DNA from: Nitrososphaerota archaeon | GTDB lineage: Archaea > Thermoproteota > Nitrososphaeria > Nitrososphaerales > Nitrosopumilaceae | Length of the DNA stretch: 12,621 nt | Direction: 5' to 3' | NCBI GenBank assembly: GCA_016126025.1 | Contig: JAEFDA010000061.1 | Coordinates: 1-12,621, forward strand | Shown: positions 1 to 6,850 of the stretch, piece after piece | How positions within the stretch are numbered: position 1 is the stretch's first letter | Layout: each line of letters begins with the position of its first letter | Program-made: the position numbers and the translations under genes | The notes under the pieces: model-generated | Seen by the model: only the letters and a program-made list of their open reading frames with translations | Databases searched by the model: none | Told to the model about the DNA's origin: nothing

Positions 1-65
1 CCTCCGGCCACCATGATCGCAATAAGTGTAAGACTAGTTGTCTTTCTTACTATCTCGTTTTCCAT
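1..65 (-). CDS. N-terminus of a secreted protein (partial, runs off left edge)
   Basis: Only the first 21 full codons are in the window. They read MENEIVRKTTSLTLIAIMVAG: a short charged head with a K/R pair, then a hydrophobic core starting SLTLIAIMVAG. This is the typical n- and h-region of the signal peptides of thaumarchaeal secreted or S-layer-associated proteins, so the product is probably exported; its mature function cannot be seen. The ATG at 65 is chosen because a good TATA box on the same strand (91-99) is centred 30 nt upstream, giving a very short or absent leader. The plus-strand reading of the same bases (13-99, a 28-codon hydrophobic ORF) is taken to be its shadow. Confidence 0.65.
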   Translation of the reverse strand, partial: MENEIVRKTTSLTLIAIMVAG

Positions 66-90
66 TTTATTGACTCTCGATTGTCTGGTC

Positions 91-99
91 TATATTTAA
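91..99 (-). promoter_or_regulatory. TATA box of the secreted-protein gene
   Basis: On the minus strand the sequence reads TTAAATATA, centred about 30 nt upstream of the ATG at 65. This spacing fits an archaeal promoter with transcription starting within a few bases of the start codon. The region around it (about 20-200) is much richer in A and T than the rest of the window. Confidence 0.6.
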
Positions 100-520
100 G
101 ACTAATGAACGAACCGTCCAGCCTGATTTATATCTATTTCTTATTAACATTTTCTACATATACTATATTATACAATATCTAAAGAATTTAATAGATAAAT
201 GAATGTTAACATATATGGCAAATACACCGCCCTCAAGACACACACGGGACTGGAACACGGACCAACTGACACATACACCAGACCTACACGGTGGGCCAAC
301 CTCATCTCGCCAGCACGCCCGCCAGTGTACTCTCCGGGCTCCACTGCGGCTGCAAGCCACATGCGCGTACGGCTGCCAACACGATTGTAGGGCGCGAGGC
401 CCGGTCCCAAGGCGCCGGGCAGGCCGCAGCAGCCCGCCCTCCGGCCACGTGTGCCGAGGACCCAAGGACACTCATCTGAGCCAGGAGATGTCCCAGCGCC
501 CGGCACAAGGGGACGCGCAG
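100..520. other. Gene-poor stretch: AT-rich block then GC-rich block
   Basis: No convincing gene is seen. Positions 100-225 are strongly AT-rich with several TATA-like words, and TTAACATT near 143-150 is matched in inverse by AATGTTAA near 202-209. From about 235 the sequence becomes GC-rich. Open frames here are low-complexity (many Arg, Pro, Ala, Gly), have no domain-like pattern and look like chance ORFs of GC-rich DNA. The part nearest the acylphosphatase gene may be a decayed 3' extension of it. Confidence 0.5.
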
Positions 521-622
521 CAGCCCGCCGTCGTGCAGGTCCCTCAGAATCCCAAGGCTCTGGGCGTCGTTCTCCAGTGACGCGTCCAGCTTGCTGTCCA
601 TGGATTTTGTCACATCCTTCGT
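521..622 (-). pseudogene. In-frame continuation of the acylphosphatase tail beyond a TAG stop
   Basis: Directly after the TAG at 623-625, in the same minus-strand frame, the reading continues as TKDVTKSMDSKLDASLEND and then a stretch ending near LRDLHDG. This is polar with spaced Leu residues, like the coiled-coil tail that precedes the stop, and unlike the Arg/Pro/Gly-rich sequence further on. It looks like an amber mutation that trimmed a longer helical tail, or a tail read by occasional readthrough. Beyond about 521 the frame loses this character. The inference rests on composition only. Confidence 0.3.
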
Positions 623-1048
623 CTAGGTCTGGCCCCGCCTCAGCTCTTCCTGGCCCTGTTCCATCCTGGCTGGGGTCTCGTTGGTCTGGGCTTGGCCCTG
701 CCTCATCACGTTTAGTGCTGTGACCATTGCCCGTGCACAGGAGGGCCACACACAAAGCAGAACCTCGGCGGAGTCGCCCCGTATTATCTCAAGGCCCTCC
801 ATGCCCGTGGCCGGCGGCCCCTCCTCCACCAGCGCGTCCTCGATGACGGCCAGCTCGGCCCCGGACCGTATTTGGCGCACCATCTCCTCGATGTCCGCCC
901 GTTCGGCTTCGCAGACAACCAGGACGGATCCGTCCCTCAGATTCTCCACGGTGCCGCACACGCCCAGCCCGTCGGCGACGGCCTTGATCTGGTCCCGCAT
1001 GCCCATCGTCTGCACGATGCCGAGGATCGTGACCTTCGTCTTGTGCAT
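623..1048 (-). CDS. Acylphosphatase-like protein with helical C-terminal tail
   Basis: The product has 141 residues. Residues 5-75 match the acylphosphatase fold, small enzymes that hydrolyse acyl phosphates: the loop GIVQTMGMR (10-18) corresponds to the family signature GxVQGVGFR and keeps the phosphate-binding Arg18, and VENLRDGSV (35-42) keeps the catalytic Asn36. The signature is degenerate (Thr-Met for Gly-Val, Met for Phe), so activity is uncertain. About 65 residues follow the domain; the end is Gln/Glu/Arg-rich and probably helical. Typical acylphosphatases are about 90-100 residues, so the tail is extra. The ATG at 1048 is chosen over an upstream in-frame start at 1159 because the domain begins here and a TATA-like element lies 24 nt upstream. 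The gene is divergent from the protease-like gene. An in-frame TAG ends it where a similar tail seems to continue. Confidence 0.7.
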   Translation of the reverse strand: MHKTKVTILGIVQTMGMRDQIKAVADGLGVCGTVENLRDGSVLVVCEAERADIEEMVRQIRSGAELAVIEDALVEEGPPATGMEGLEIIRGDSAEVLLCVWPSCARAMVTALNVMRQGQAQTNETPARMEQGQEELRRGQT

Positions 1049-1067
1049 ATGGTGGTACCGTCCTTCA

Positions 1068-1076
1068 TAGCATAAG
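1068..1076 (-). promoter_or_regulatory. Probable TATA element of the acylphosphatase gene
   Basis: The minus strand reads CTTATGCTA, centred 24 nt upstream of the ATG at 1048, which suits a leaderless archaeal transcript. The match to the TATA consensus is only moderate. Confidence 0.35.
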
Positions 1077-1178
1077 TAGCAACCTGTTGGCAGCAGACTG
1101 TCCAAAATCAAGCCAAGATAATCGTCTCGTTGTGTGGGCGTTAGGTGATCCGGCCACAAAAATCCGTCAAACCATGCC

Positions 1179-2483
1179 GTGCGGCTCGCCGGACGTGTCC
1201 TCCTCAGTATGGCCGCGCGTACCCGCTGTCAGGGCTTGCCGCGGGGCAGCAGTCTGTGCATGCAGGTCTGTTCGCTGGATGGCGCCAGTAGTGCGGACGT
1301 GAGCGCCACCGCCGCCCACGAATTCATACATGCAATTGGCCTGGGCCACACGTTCAACATAGCGGGAGACATGATGTGCAGCATAGAGAATGACATCCCT
1401 ACCTGCGACGGCCTGTCCTCAAAATCCAACACGCCGTCGGCCCTCAACCTAGCCGCCATCGTGGCCGCATACGGAGTTGACGGATTCACCAACCCCAACA
1501 ACGAGGTAGTCCGCTACGAGACATTCACCCTTGCCGATTACCAGAACCGGAACCATCTCAGGCTGCCGCAGGATCAAGACCATCCGATACCAGAATATCC
1601 GGCCGGATTCATCTTTGCAGACCGGTGGCAGTACGGACCGGGCGAGGGGATACTTCTGGACGGATTCCACTTTGAGGAGTACAACGGGGAAGCCGCTGTA
1701 GCAATATCGGATCCGTACGGGAACTTCGTGAACGTGTTTGGGGTCAGCGTAGTGGACGGGTATTTCGTGGTTTATGTAGACGGGTATGACCTGCCGGGCA
1801 CCTACACCGCGTGGCTCTACGACTACGCCGGAGACGCTGCCGCAAGCGTATCGTTTGACGTGACGGGAGATGTGCCCGGCGGATCTTACGAATGGGTCGT
1901 CCTTACCGACTATGGCCAGTACCATTCCGGGTCGGCCATGCAGATAGGCGGGTACGGCCCGCAGTCGGATTACGGGCCGTCAAAGATACTGATAGCTGAC
2001 CAGAACGGCAACGTGGTGGACGAGCTCTCCGTTTATCCGGTGGCCGGCCACTTTACCGTGACAGCCTACTTGGGCAACTCGTACCAGCCCGGCCTATATG
2101 GCGTCTGGCTTTATGATGGCGCAGGATTCATCATCGCGCACACCACGTTCGAGATTGCGGAGTCCGGGACGGCAAACACCGGTGCAGTCGTGTCCAACCC
2201 CTTGGGGTCCTCGGTGCCCGGATGCGAGGAGACCGACGAGGGGTGCTTCATACCCTCCACGATAACCATAGACGTGGGTGGAGAGGTCACGTGGGTGAAC
2301 GACGACGGGGCGGCACACACCGTCACCAGCGGCGTTCTGACCGACGGCGGGCCCGACGGCCTGTTTGACAGCGGCCTGTTTGCGCCGGGGGATGAGTTCT
2401 CGGTCACGTTCTGGGCGAAAGGCGAGTACCCGTACTTTTGCTTGGTCCACCCGTGGATGGAAGGTTTGGTTATAGTGGAGTAG
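1179..2483 (+). CDS. Metzincin-like protease / repeat / blue-copper fusion, N-terminal part missing
   Basis: The frame opens after a stop at 1146-1148 and gives 434 residues from a GTG at 1179; the true start is uncertain. Residues 47-57 are HEFIHAIGLGH, the complete zinc motif HExxHxxGxxH of metzincin proteases, followed by a possible Met-turn at Met65-Met66. Two related beta-sandwich-like repeats follow (about 150-230 and 250-327), ending in DLPGTYTAWLYDYAG and QPGLYGVWLYDGAG. Residues 335-434 form a cupredoxin domain with type 1 copper ligands His380, Cys421, His424 and Met427. It would be an extracellular protein, but no signal peptide is visible and only 46 residues precede the zinc motif, where matrixin-type proteases usually have well over 100. 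No TATA box was seen at the expected place. The gene is probably 5'-truncated and may be a pseudogene remnant, although everything from the zinc motif on is open and well preserved. Confidence 0.75.
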   Translation: MRLAGRVLLSMAARTRCQGLPRGSSLCMQVCSLDGASSADVSATAAHEFIHAIGLGHTFNIAGDMMCSIENDIPTCDGLSSKSNTPSALNLAAIVAAYGVDGFTNPNNEVVRYETFTLADYQNRNHLRLPQDQDHPIPEYPAGFIFADRWQYGPGEGILLDGFHFEEYNGEAAVAISDPYGNFVNVFGVSVVDGYFVVYVDGYDLPGTYTAWLYDYAGDAAASVSFDVTGDVPGGSYEWVVLTDYGQYHSGSAMQIGGYGPQSDYGPSKILIADQNGNVVDELSVYPVAGHFTVTAYLGNSYQPGLYGVWLYDGAGFIIAHTTFEIAESGTANTGAVVSNPLGSSVPGCEETDEGCFIPSTITIDVGGEVTWVNDDGAAHTVTSGVLTDGGPDGLFDSGLFAPGDEFSVTFWAKGEYPYFCLVHPWMEGLVIVE

Positions 2484-2498
2484 CGCGCCGTTGCGCGC
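2483..2498 (+). terminator. Small GC hairpin at the stop of the cupredoxin fusion
   Basis: GCGCGC, a 4-nt loop CGTT and GCGCGC form a perfect 6-bp stem at the end of the gene. No long T run follows (only TTTT at 2522-2525), and archaeal termination relies mainly on T tracts, so its function is uncertain. It also lies at the far end of the flank downstream of the TnpB gene. Confidence 0.25.
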
Positions 2499-2640
2499 CT
2501 GAATGCGGACGGCAGTAAGAGTTTTGCAAGCCCGACTGGCTCGTACACACATCAACCGGGTCTGCAAACAGAACCCTAGGTTCTCGTGCAAACCGTGTTG
2601 ACGACATATGTCATCTCCCGACCCACACAACTTTGCCGTC
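2484..2640 (-). ncRNA. Candidate TnpB guide-RNA region / right end of the element
   Basis: TnpB nucleases are guided by an RNA (omega RNA, reRNA) made from the 3' end of tnpB and the adjoining element end. The stretch downstream of the stop at 2611 has a 6-bp hairpin (AGAACC at 2570-2575, loop CTA, GGTTCT at 2579-2584) enclosed by two direct copies of TGCAAAC (2563-2569 and 2587-2593), with another GC hairpin at 2483-2498. This is suggestive structure in the right place, but no element boundary or guide segment can be fixed from one sequence. Confidence 0.25.
2563..2593. repeat. Direct repeat TGCAAAC flanking a hairpin
   Basis: TGCAAAC occurs at 2563-2569 and 2587-2593, on either side of the inverted repeat 2570-2584. 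It lies between the ends of the two convergent genes and could be part of the structured end of the TnpB element. Confidence 0.5.
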
Positions 2641-4350
2641 CGCCATGATGGTCATGCCATCAGTCCTGAGGTCCGCGTAACAGAGCTTTTTCACCGCGGA
2701 CCGCATGGCTTCTCCCGGCGAGGCCAGAACCATGGCCCCGTACAGTGCTGCGGCGGTTGTTCGCCGCACGTTATCCGATGCGTTCACGTCCCTGTTCACG
2801 CAAACGTTGCACCGGCGACAGTATCGCAAATGGTAGTCACCCCCCTCCAGCATATCCCTGCATATGGAGCACAGCTTCGAGGTGTGATATGGGTTCATGT
2901 AGAGTGCACCCGCCCCGTTCCACCGGGCTTTGTAGCCTATCATGTCCGACATCTTGAGCATACATGCGGAGTACAGCTTGCGCCGCATCCCCCTGCCGAA
3001 CCGCTTGTTGGAGCGCATCCAACCACGCGGCATGTTTCTGAGGTTCTCTAGGGCGATGATGCCGTTGGTGGCTATCGCCCAGCTCACCACAAACAACGAT
3101 ACCACATGCATGGTGTTCTCCAGACGGCGAGACGCCCGGACGACCTCCCGCATCTTGGAATGGTTTGCCGCCGTCTTTTGCAGTGGGGAGGCGCCCGTCT
3201 TTGCATTCTGCGGCACCACACACCGCTCCATCTCACCCCTTAGGCGGGCTTGCTTTTGTTTGCATTTGTCGTCGGCCTCCCTCTTGAGGCGGCGGGTCTC
3301 GGCCTTGGCGGCCTTTGTCACCGTGTCTCGTTCGACTTTTACCTTGTTCTGCCTCTCCGGGTCGTCCTTCGATTCCCGTATTTTGTCGCGCCACTCCTTT
3401 CTGGGTGCGGTTAGGCTCTCCTTCTCCTGCCTGGCTATATCCACCTTTTTCTCGTCGCGCCGCCGCTCGGCCGCCTTCGAGTCGCGCTTGAGCTTGTTGT
3501 ATTTTTTGGGGCCGCCACACATGACACGCCTGGTATCCTCCTTGGCATGCTCCCTGTCTCTGGTTATGGAACGGCCTCGCTTCTCCTCCCATTTTGCATC
3601 ATCGCGCTTCAATGCTCCCACCTGACGGGTCTTGGCGCCTAGTACGCGTTCCACATCACCGGACGTGTCGATCTGCACGGTGGTGGTGTTGTCGGTTATG
3701 GTGACGTTTGTCGCATTGATGTCGATGCCCAGCACGTTCTGGGGCGAGCCCGCCACTCGATCCACGCCTGATATGATCTCGATGATGTCATGCTTGCTGC
3801 CGCGCTCCGGGTCGCGGTCGGGCATCACCTCCACTTCCTTGGTGTATGATATCGCGTATTTTTCTGGAGTGATGGTGAGCTCGCCGGGGCGGTGCTCCGA
3901 TACGCGGGCCCCGACGTCTTTTGGAACGCCTACCACTACACGTATGGGGCGCTCCCGGGAGCCGATATTCCCCGTGGCGACATACCCGCCGGCGACCGGG
4001 TTGAGCCTCCAGCACTGGTTGTTGAGTTTTATGGTGGGTGTCTTGAACTCCGGCTCGGCGTCCGGCCTAGCCTTCATTGCGGCGACGCCGGTCTTTATGG
4101 CAGCCTGCGTGACCGCGGCGCTGACGCGGGAACTAACCACATACTCATACATCAGGGAAGTCATCTCAAACGTGTCGGTTATTCCGGTCTGCCGGGATAC
4201 CAGCGCGGCGGTCTCGGCCACGTATTGCACATGCCGGAACACTCCGGATATTCCGTCGGATGCGGGGCCCAGGTTGCCGCGATGGAACCGCGAGACGGCC
4301 TTGGCAAGCCTGTCGGTCTTCATGTGTGGCGTGCATGCGGGGTCCATCAT
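2611..4350 (-). CDS. tnpB: TnpB-like RuvC nuclease (IS605 OrfB family), enlarged
   Basis: The product has 579 residues. It carries the family's split RuvC site: Asp210 in LGIDINATN, Glu435 in IIALENLRN and Asp521 in NRDVNASDN. A zinc ribbon lies just before the last (CSIC at 494-497, CRRC at 511-514, plus Cys517). All catalytic and zinc residues seen in active TnpB proteins are present, so the nuclease may be functional. It is much longer than the usual roughly 400 residues; the surplus is mainly a Lys/Arg/Glu-rich, probably coiled-coil segment at about 241-375, between RuvC-I and RuvC-II. The ATG at 4350 follows a strong TATA box 25-26 nt upstream; the same frame stays open upstream to 5445, but that part is antisense shadow of the dehydrogenase gene. 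No Y1 transposase (tnpA) is present in the window, so the element is either solitary or domesticated. Confidence 0.85.
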   Translation of the reverse strand: MMDPACTPHMKTDRLAKAVSRFHRGNLGPASDGISGVFRHVQYVAETAALVSRQTGITDTFEMTSLMYEYVVSSRVSAAVTQAAIKTGVAAMKARPDAEPEFKTPTIKLNNQCWRLNPVAGGYVATGNIGSRERPIRVVVGVPKDVGARVSEHRPGELTITPEKYAISYTKEVEVMPDRDPERGSKHDIIEIISGVDRVAGSPQNVLGIDINATNVTITDNTTTVQIDTSGDVERVLGAKTRQVGALKRDDAKWEEKRGRSITRDREHAKEDTRRVMCGGPKKYNKLKRDSKAAERRRDEKKVDIARQEKESLTAPRKEWRDKIRESKDDPERQNKVKVERDTVTKAAKAETRRLKREADDKCKQKQARLRGEMERCVVPQNAKTGASPLQKTAANHSKMREVVRASRRLENTMHVVSLFVVSWAIATNGIIALENLRNMPRGWMRSNKRFGRGMRRKLYSACMLKMSDMIGYKARWNGAGALYMNPYHTSKLCSICRDMLEGGDYHLRYCRRCNVCVNRDVNASDNVRRTTAAALYGAMVLASPGEAMRSAVKKLCYADLRTDGMTIMADGKVVWVGR

Positions 4351-4370
4351 ACCGTATCCTACCACATAAA

Positions 4371-4380
4371 TAATATAAAA
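4371..4380 (-). promoter_or_regulatory. TATA box of the TnpB gene
   Basis: The minus strand reads TTTTATATTA, centred 25-26 nt upstream of the ATG at 4350. This fixes the likely start and implies a leaderless mRNA. A divergent promoter for the dehydrogenase gene lies about 70 nt away. Confidence 0.65.
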
Positions 4381-4447
4381 GAATGGTTCTATTCTGGTAC
4401 CCGACCGGTTTTGTATGAACCAACACAATTTGCAAGAGAACCGAACC

Positions 4448-4456
4448 CTATATAAC
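4448..4456 (+). promoter_or_regulatory. TATA box of the nucleotide-sugar dehydrogenase gene
   Basis: CTATATAAC is centred 28 nt upstream of the ATG at 4480 but only 13 nt upstream of the in-frame ATG at 4465. The spacing therefore favours 4480 as the leaderless start. Confidence 0.65.
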
Positions 4457-4479
4457 GCCGCGCCATGCGCCCGCCCGAC

Positions 4480-5211
4480 ATGACCGACATAGTGTTGGGC
4501 ATGGGCGAGGTGGGCGCCACCATATTCGGGCTGATGGAGAGCCGCGGGCACGCCTGCGTGGGGATAGATGCAGACCCATCCCGCAGCCGCGCCGGGGACG
4601 CCACAAATGCGGACTTTCTGCACGTGTGTATCCCTGGTGGCTTGGAGTCGTTCCAGGAGATAGTGCTGGAGCATGCCAGGACGCACCGCCCCAGTGCCAT
4701 ACTGGTGCACTCGACGGTGCGGCCGGGAACGGCCGCCGCCCTGCAGGCCAAGACCAAGACACCCGTCGTGTCGGCGCCCGCCCGGGGCGTGCACCGCCGC
4801 TTCATGCAGGACATGGTGCGGTACACCAAGTTTGTCGCCTGCGACATAGAGCCCAGTCCCGAGGTGGTATCGGGGATAGAGGGGCGGTTCGTGAAGGTTG
4901 TGTGGATGTCCAGTACCAGGACGGCCGAGCTGGCCAAGATACTCACCGACACCACCTACTACGGGTGGCTCATAAACTACGCCCAGATAACGGCCATGAT
5001 ATGCCAGAGGGAGGGGATAGACTACGACGAGATGTGGACATTCGCCGACGAAATACACCAGTATCTGGGCAACCGCCCCAAGATGTTCCCCGGTATAATA
5101 GGGGGCCACTGCGTCATACCCAACCTGTCCCTGATAGACTATGAGGAGCTGCAGGCGGTCCGGACCATCAATGAGATATTCCGGGGGCATAAGGGGCCGG
5201 ATGCCCCGTAG
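4480..5211 (+). CDS. UDP-glucose/GDP-mannose dehydrogenase-like protein lacking the C-terminal domain
   Basis: The product has 243 residues. It begins with a Rossmann nucleotide-binding motif (GMGEVG, 7-12) and an acidic strand end at Asp30 suited to NAD. HSTVRPGT (77-84) and AELAKILTD (149-157, Lys153) match the NDP-sugar dehydrogenase family, and IIGGHCVIP (206-214) matches its catalytic-cysteine motif (GGHCIP), giving Cys211. Full-length enzymes of this family have over 400 residues and oxidise the C6 of a UDP- or GDP-sugar; here the frame ends about 30 residues after the cysteine, so the C-terminal substrate-binding domain is absent. The Asn usually found four residues after the lysine is Asp157. 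It may be a compact relative with another substrate, or need a partner subunit. Its neighbour downstream is a sugar-type aminotransferase. The start is set by the TATA spacing and by the fold beginning at MTDIVLG. Confidence 0.7.
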   Translation: MTDIVLGMGEVGATIFGLMESRGHACVGIDADPSRSRAGDATNADFLHVCIPGGLESFQEIVLEHARTHRPSAILVHSTVRPGTAAALQAKTKTPVVSAPARGVHRRFMQDMVRYTKFVACDIEPSPEVVSGIEGRFVKVVWMSSTRTAELAKILTDTTYYGWLINYAQITAMICQREGIDYDEMWTFADEIHQYLGNRPKMFPGIIGGHCVIPNLSLIDYEELQAVRTINEIFRGHKGPDAP

Positions 5212-5547
5212 ACCGCGCGCCGGACCCTGTTTCGCCTTGGGTATGCTCGGACTGCCCGGATGCACGCCATCCATGTCGTATGGCGCATGACCGCGGCGCC
5301 ATACCTTGGTATGATGCTGCAGCCCCGGAACGGATGGCACGCCCGCGCGTCCCTCCCGGATCAGGCCTCCCACACCAAGACGCGCGGCGGCCCGGCGGGT
5401 CGACACTCCACACGCGGGTCCGCTCTGCAAGAGCGATGCGGGCAAAGCGTCTCATCGGCCTTGAATCACCCCAAACCAAGGCAGGCGTGGCGCGACGGCG
5501 ATCATCTAGTTCCAAGCCGAAACGCGTACCGGGGGGACTCCCCCAAC
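5212..5547. other. Gene-poor gap with two inverted repeats
   Basis: No gene is supported; the open frames are Arg/Pro/Gly-rich and patternless. It holds an inverted repeat CATACC-TT-GGTATG (5300-5313) and a G/C hairpin, GGGGG-ACT-CCCCC (5532-5544), directly upstream of the TATA box of the aminotransferase gene. No tRNA or rRNA was recognised. Confidence 0.5.
5532..5544 (+). promoter_or_regulatory. Inverted repeat abutting the aminotransferase promoter
   Basis: GGGGG, loop ACT, CCCCC lies 4 nt upstream of the TATA element, at the usual site of the BRE. It could be an operator or a chance GC run. Confidence 0.25.
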
Positions 5548-5554
5548 CTTTATG
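5548..5554 (+). promoter_or_regulatory. TATA box of the aminotransferase gene
   Basis: CTTTATG is centred about 28 nt upstream of the ATG at 5579. An in-frame ATG at 5552 overlaps this element and is therefore rejected as the start. Confidence 0.5.
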
Positions 5555-5578
5555 GCAGGACATGGGCCGCGCCGCCGC

Positions 5579-6664
5579 ATGGCGAACAGGCCAATCCGCA
5601 TAAACGGCCCCATCACAGACCACATGGAGGTGGAGGCGGCCGCGGCCGTCCTGGAGTCGGGCATCCTGACGTCGGCGGCCCGTGAGGGAGGGCCGGCGGT
5701 GCGGCGGCTGGAGCGCGCCGTGCGGGAGTTCACCGGCGCCCGGCACGCGGTTGCCGTGGGCTCGGGGACGGCCGCCCTGCACGCCGCCCTGCTCTCCGCC
5801 GGCATAGGACACGGCGACGAGGTTATAGTGCCCTCGTTCTCGTACGTGGCCACGGCCAACGCCGTACTGGCCTCCGGTGCCACTCCCGTCTTTGCCGACA
5901 CGGGCGACGACCACACCATAGATGCAGAGTCTGTCTCTGCTGCCGTGACCCCCCGGACCCGCGCCGTCATGCCGGTACACCTGTACGGGAGGGTCGCCCG
6001 CATGGACGAGATATCAGATGCGGTGGCCGGACACAACATACGCATCATAGAGGACGCGGCCCAGTCGCTGGGATCCACCATATATGGCCGGCACGCCGGC
6101 TGCCTGTCTGATGCCGGCTGCTACAGCCTCTACCCCGGAAAGGTTGCCACCGCCGGCGAGGGAGGGGTAGTGGTGACCGGCAGCGATGAGACGTACGAGA
6201 GGCTGCTGTCGGTGCGCAACCACGGGAGCGGCGGCGATACGTTCGACACATTCGGGCTGAACCTGCGGATGCCCGAGGTGTGCGCCGCCATCGGGGCCGT
6301 CCAGATGGGCAAACTGCCCCGGTTCCTGGGGGCGCGGGGGCGCAACGCCCGGACGCTGACCCGGATGCTGGAAGACTCCAATATGGGGCTGCCCCGGCCC
6401 AGAAAAGGCGAGGAGCCCAACTGGAACCTGTACACGGTGACGGCCCCCGACCGTGACACCCTGCTGGAACATATGAATCGGAACGGGGTGGGTGCGGCCG
6501 TATACTACAGGGTGCCCATCCACAGGATGCCCCACTATGACGTGGGCGTCTCCCTACCCAAAACGGAGCGTGCCGCCGATACCGTACTGTCCCTTCCCGT
6601 TCATCCGGGTGTGGACCCCCAGGACCTGGAGCGGATCTCCGACCTGGCGGGCGTACCCCCATAG
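5579..6664 (+). CDS. DegT/DnrJ/EryC1-family PLP-dependent sugar aminotransferase
   Basis: The product has 361 residues, the usual size for this family of fold-type I aminotransferases, which move an amino group from glutamate onto a keto-sugar nucleotide. Visible features are GSGTAALHAAL (61-71, cofactor phosphate binding), the family's VPSFSYVATANAVL (84-97), IIEDAAQSLG (156-165, Asp159 to the pyridine nitrogen) and SLYPGKVATAGEGG (183-196), whose Lys188 should form the internal aldimine with PLP. The catalytic set is complete. The start at 5579 follows from the TATA spacing. It lies downstream of the dehydrogenase-like gene on the same strand but 367 nt away with its own promoter, so the two are separate transcription units that may share a role in amino-sugar synthesis for surface glycans. 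The exact substrate cannot be told. It converges with the radical SAM gene. Confidence 0.85.
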   Translation: MANRPIRINGPITDHMEVEAAAAVLESGILTSAAREGGPAVRRLERAVREFTGARHAVAVGSGTAALHAALLSAGIGHGDEVIVPSFSYVATANAVLASGATPVFADTGDDHTIDAESVSAAVTPRTRAVMPVHLYGRVARMDEISDAVAGHNIRIIEDAAQSLGSTIYGRHAGCLSDAGCYSLYPGKVATAGEGGVVVTGSDETYERLLSVRNHGSGGDTFDTFGLNLRMPEVCAAIGAVQMGKLPRFLGARGRNARTLTRMLEDSNMGLPRPRKGEEPNWNLYTVTAPDRDTLLEHMNRNGVGAAVYYRVPIHRMPHYDVGVSLPKTERAADTVLSLPVHPGVDPQDLERISDLAGVPP

Positions 6665-6810
6665 GGCTGGGCGCGGCCGGCACCCTCCCGAAATGGAGGC
6701 CCTGCAGGTTGTCTATATCACCATCTTTCCGACCGGCATCCCGGACGGCTGGTATCCGGCATCACACCCCCCGCCAAGCGGCGCCGGGCCGCTCGCTCAA
6801 ATGCACACCA

Positions 6811-6818
6811 CAAATTTG
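6811..6818. repeat. Short palindrome between convergent genes
   Basis: CAAATTTG, within an imperfect longer inverted repeat, lies between the ends of the aminotransferase and radical SAM genes. The 186-nt interval otherwise holds nothing recognisable; no T-run terminator was found on either strand. Confidence 0.25.
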
Positions 6819-6850
6819 CGTGTCCGCGCCAGAATTGCGTGGCAGCGGAC

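Noticed and set aside
199..390. 63-codon ORF after the AT-rich tract
   Set aside because: A TATA-like word lies about 31 nt upstream, but the protein has no recognisable pattern and the reading soon turns into GC-rich low-complexity sequence.
2563..2593. Start of a CRISPR-like repeat array
   Set aside because: Only two 7-nt copies exist, with no regular spacing or further units.
4351..5445. Upstream 365-codon extension of the TnpB frame
   Set aside because: It is antisense to the dehydrogenase gene, is rich in His/Gly/Arg/Val without domain pattern, and lies upstream of the TATA box that fixes the start at 4350.
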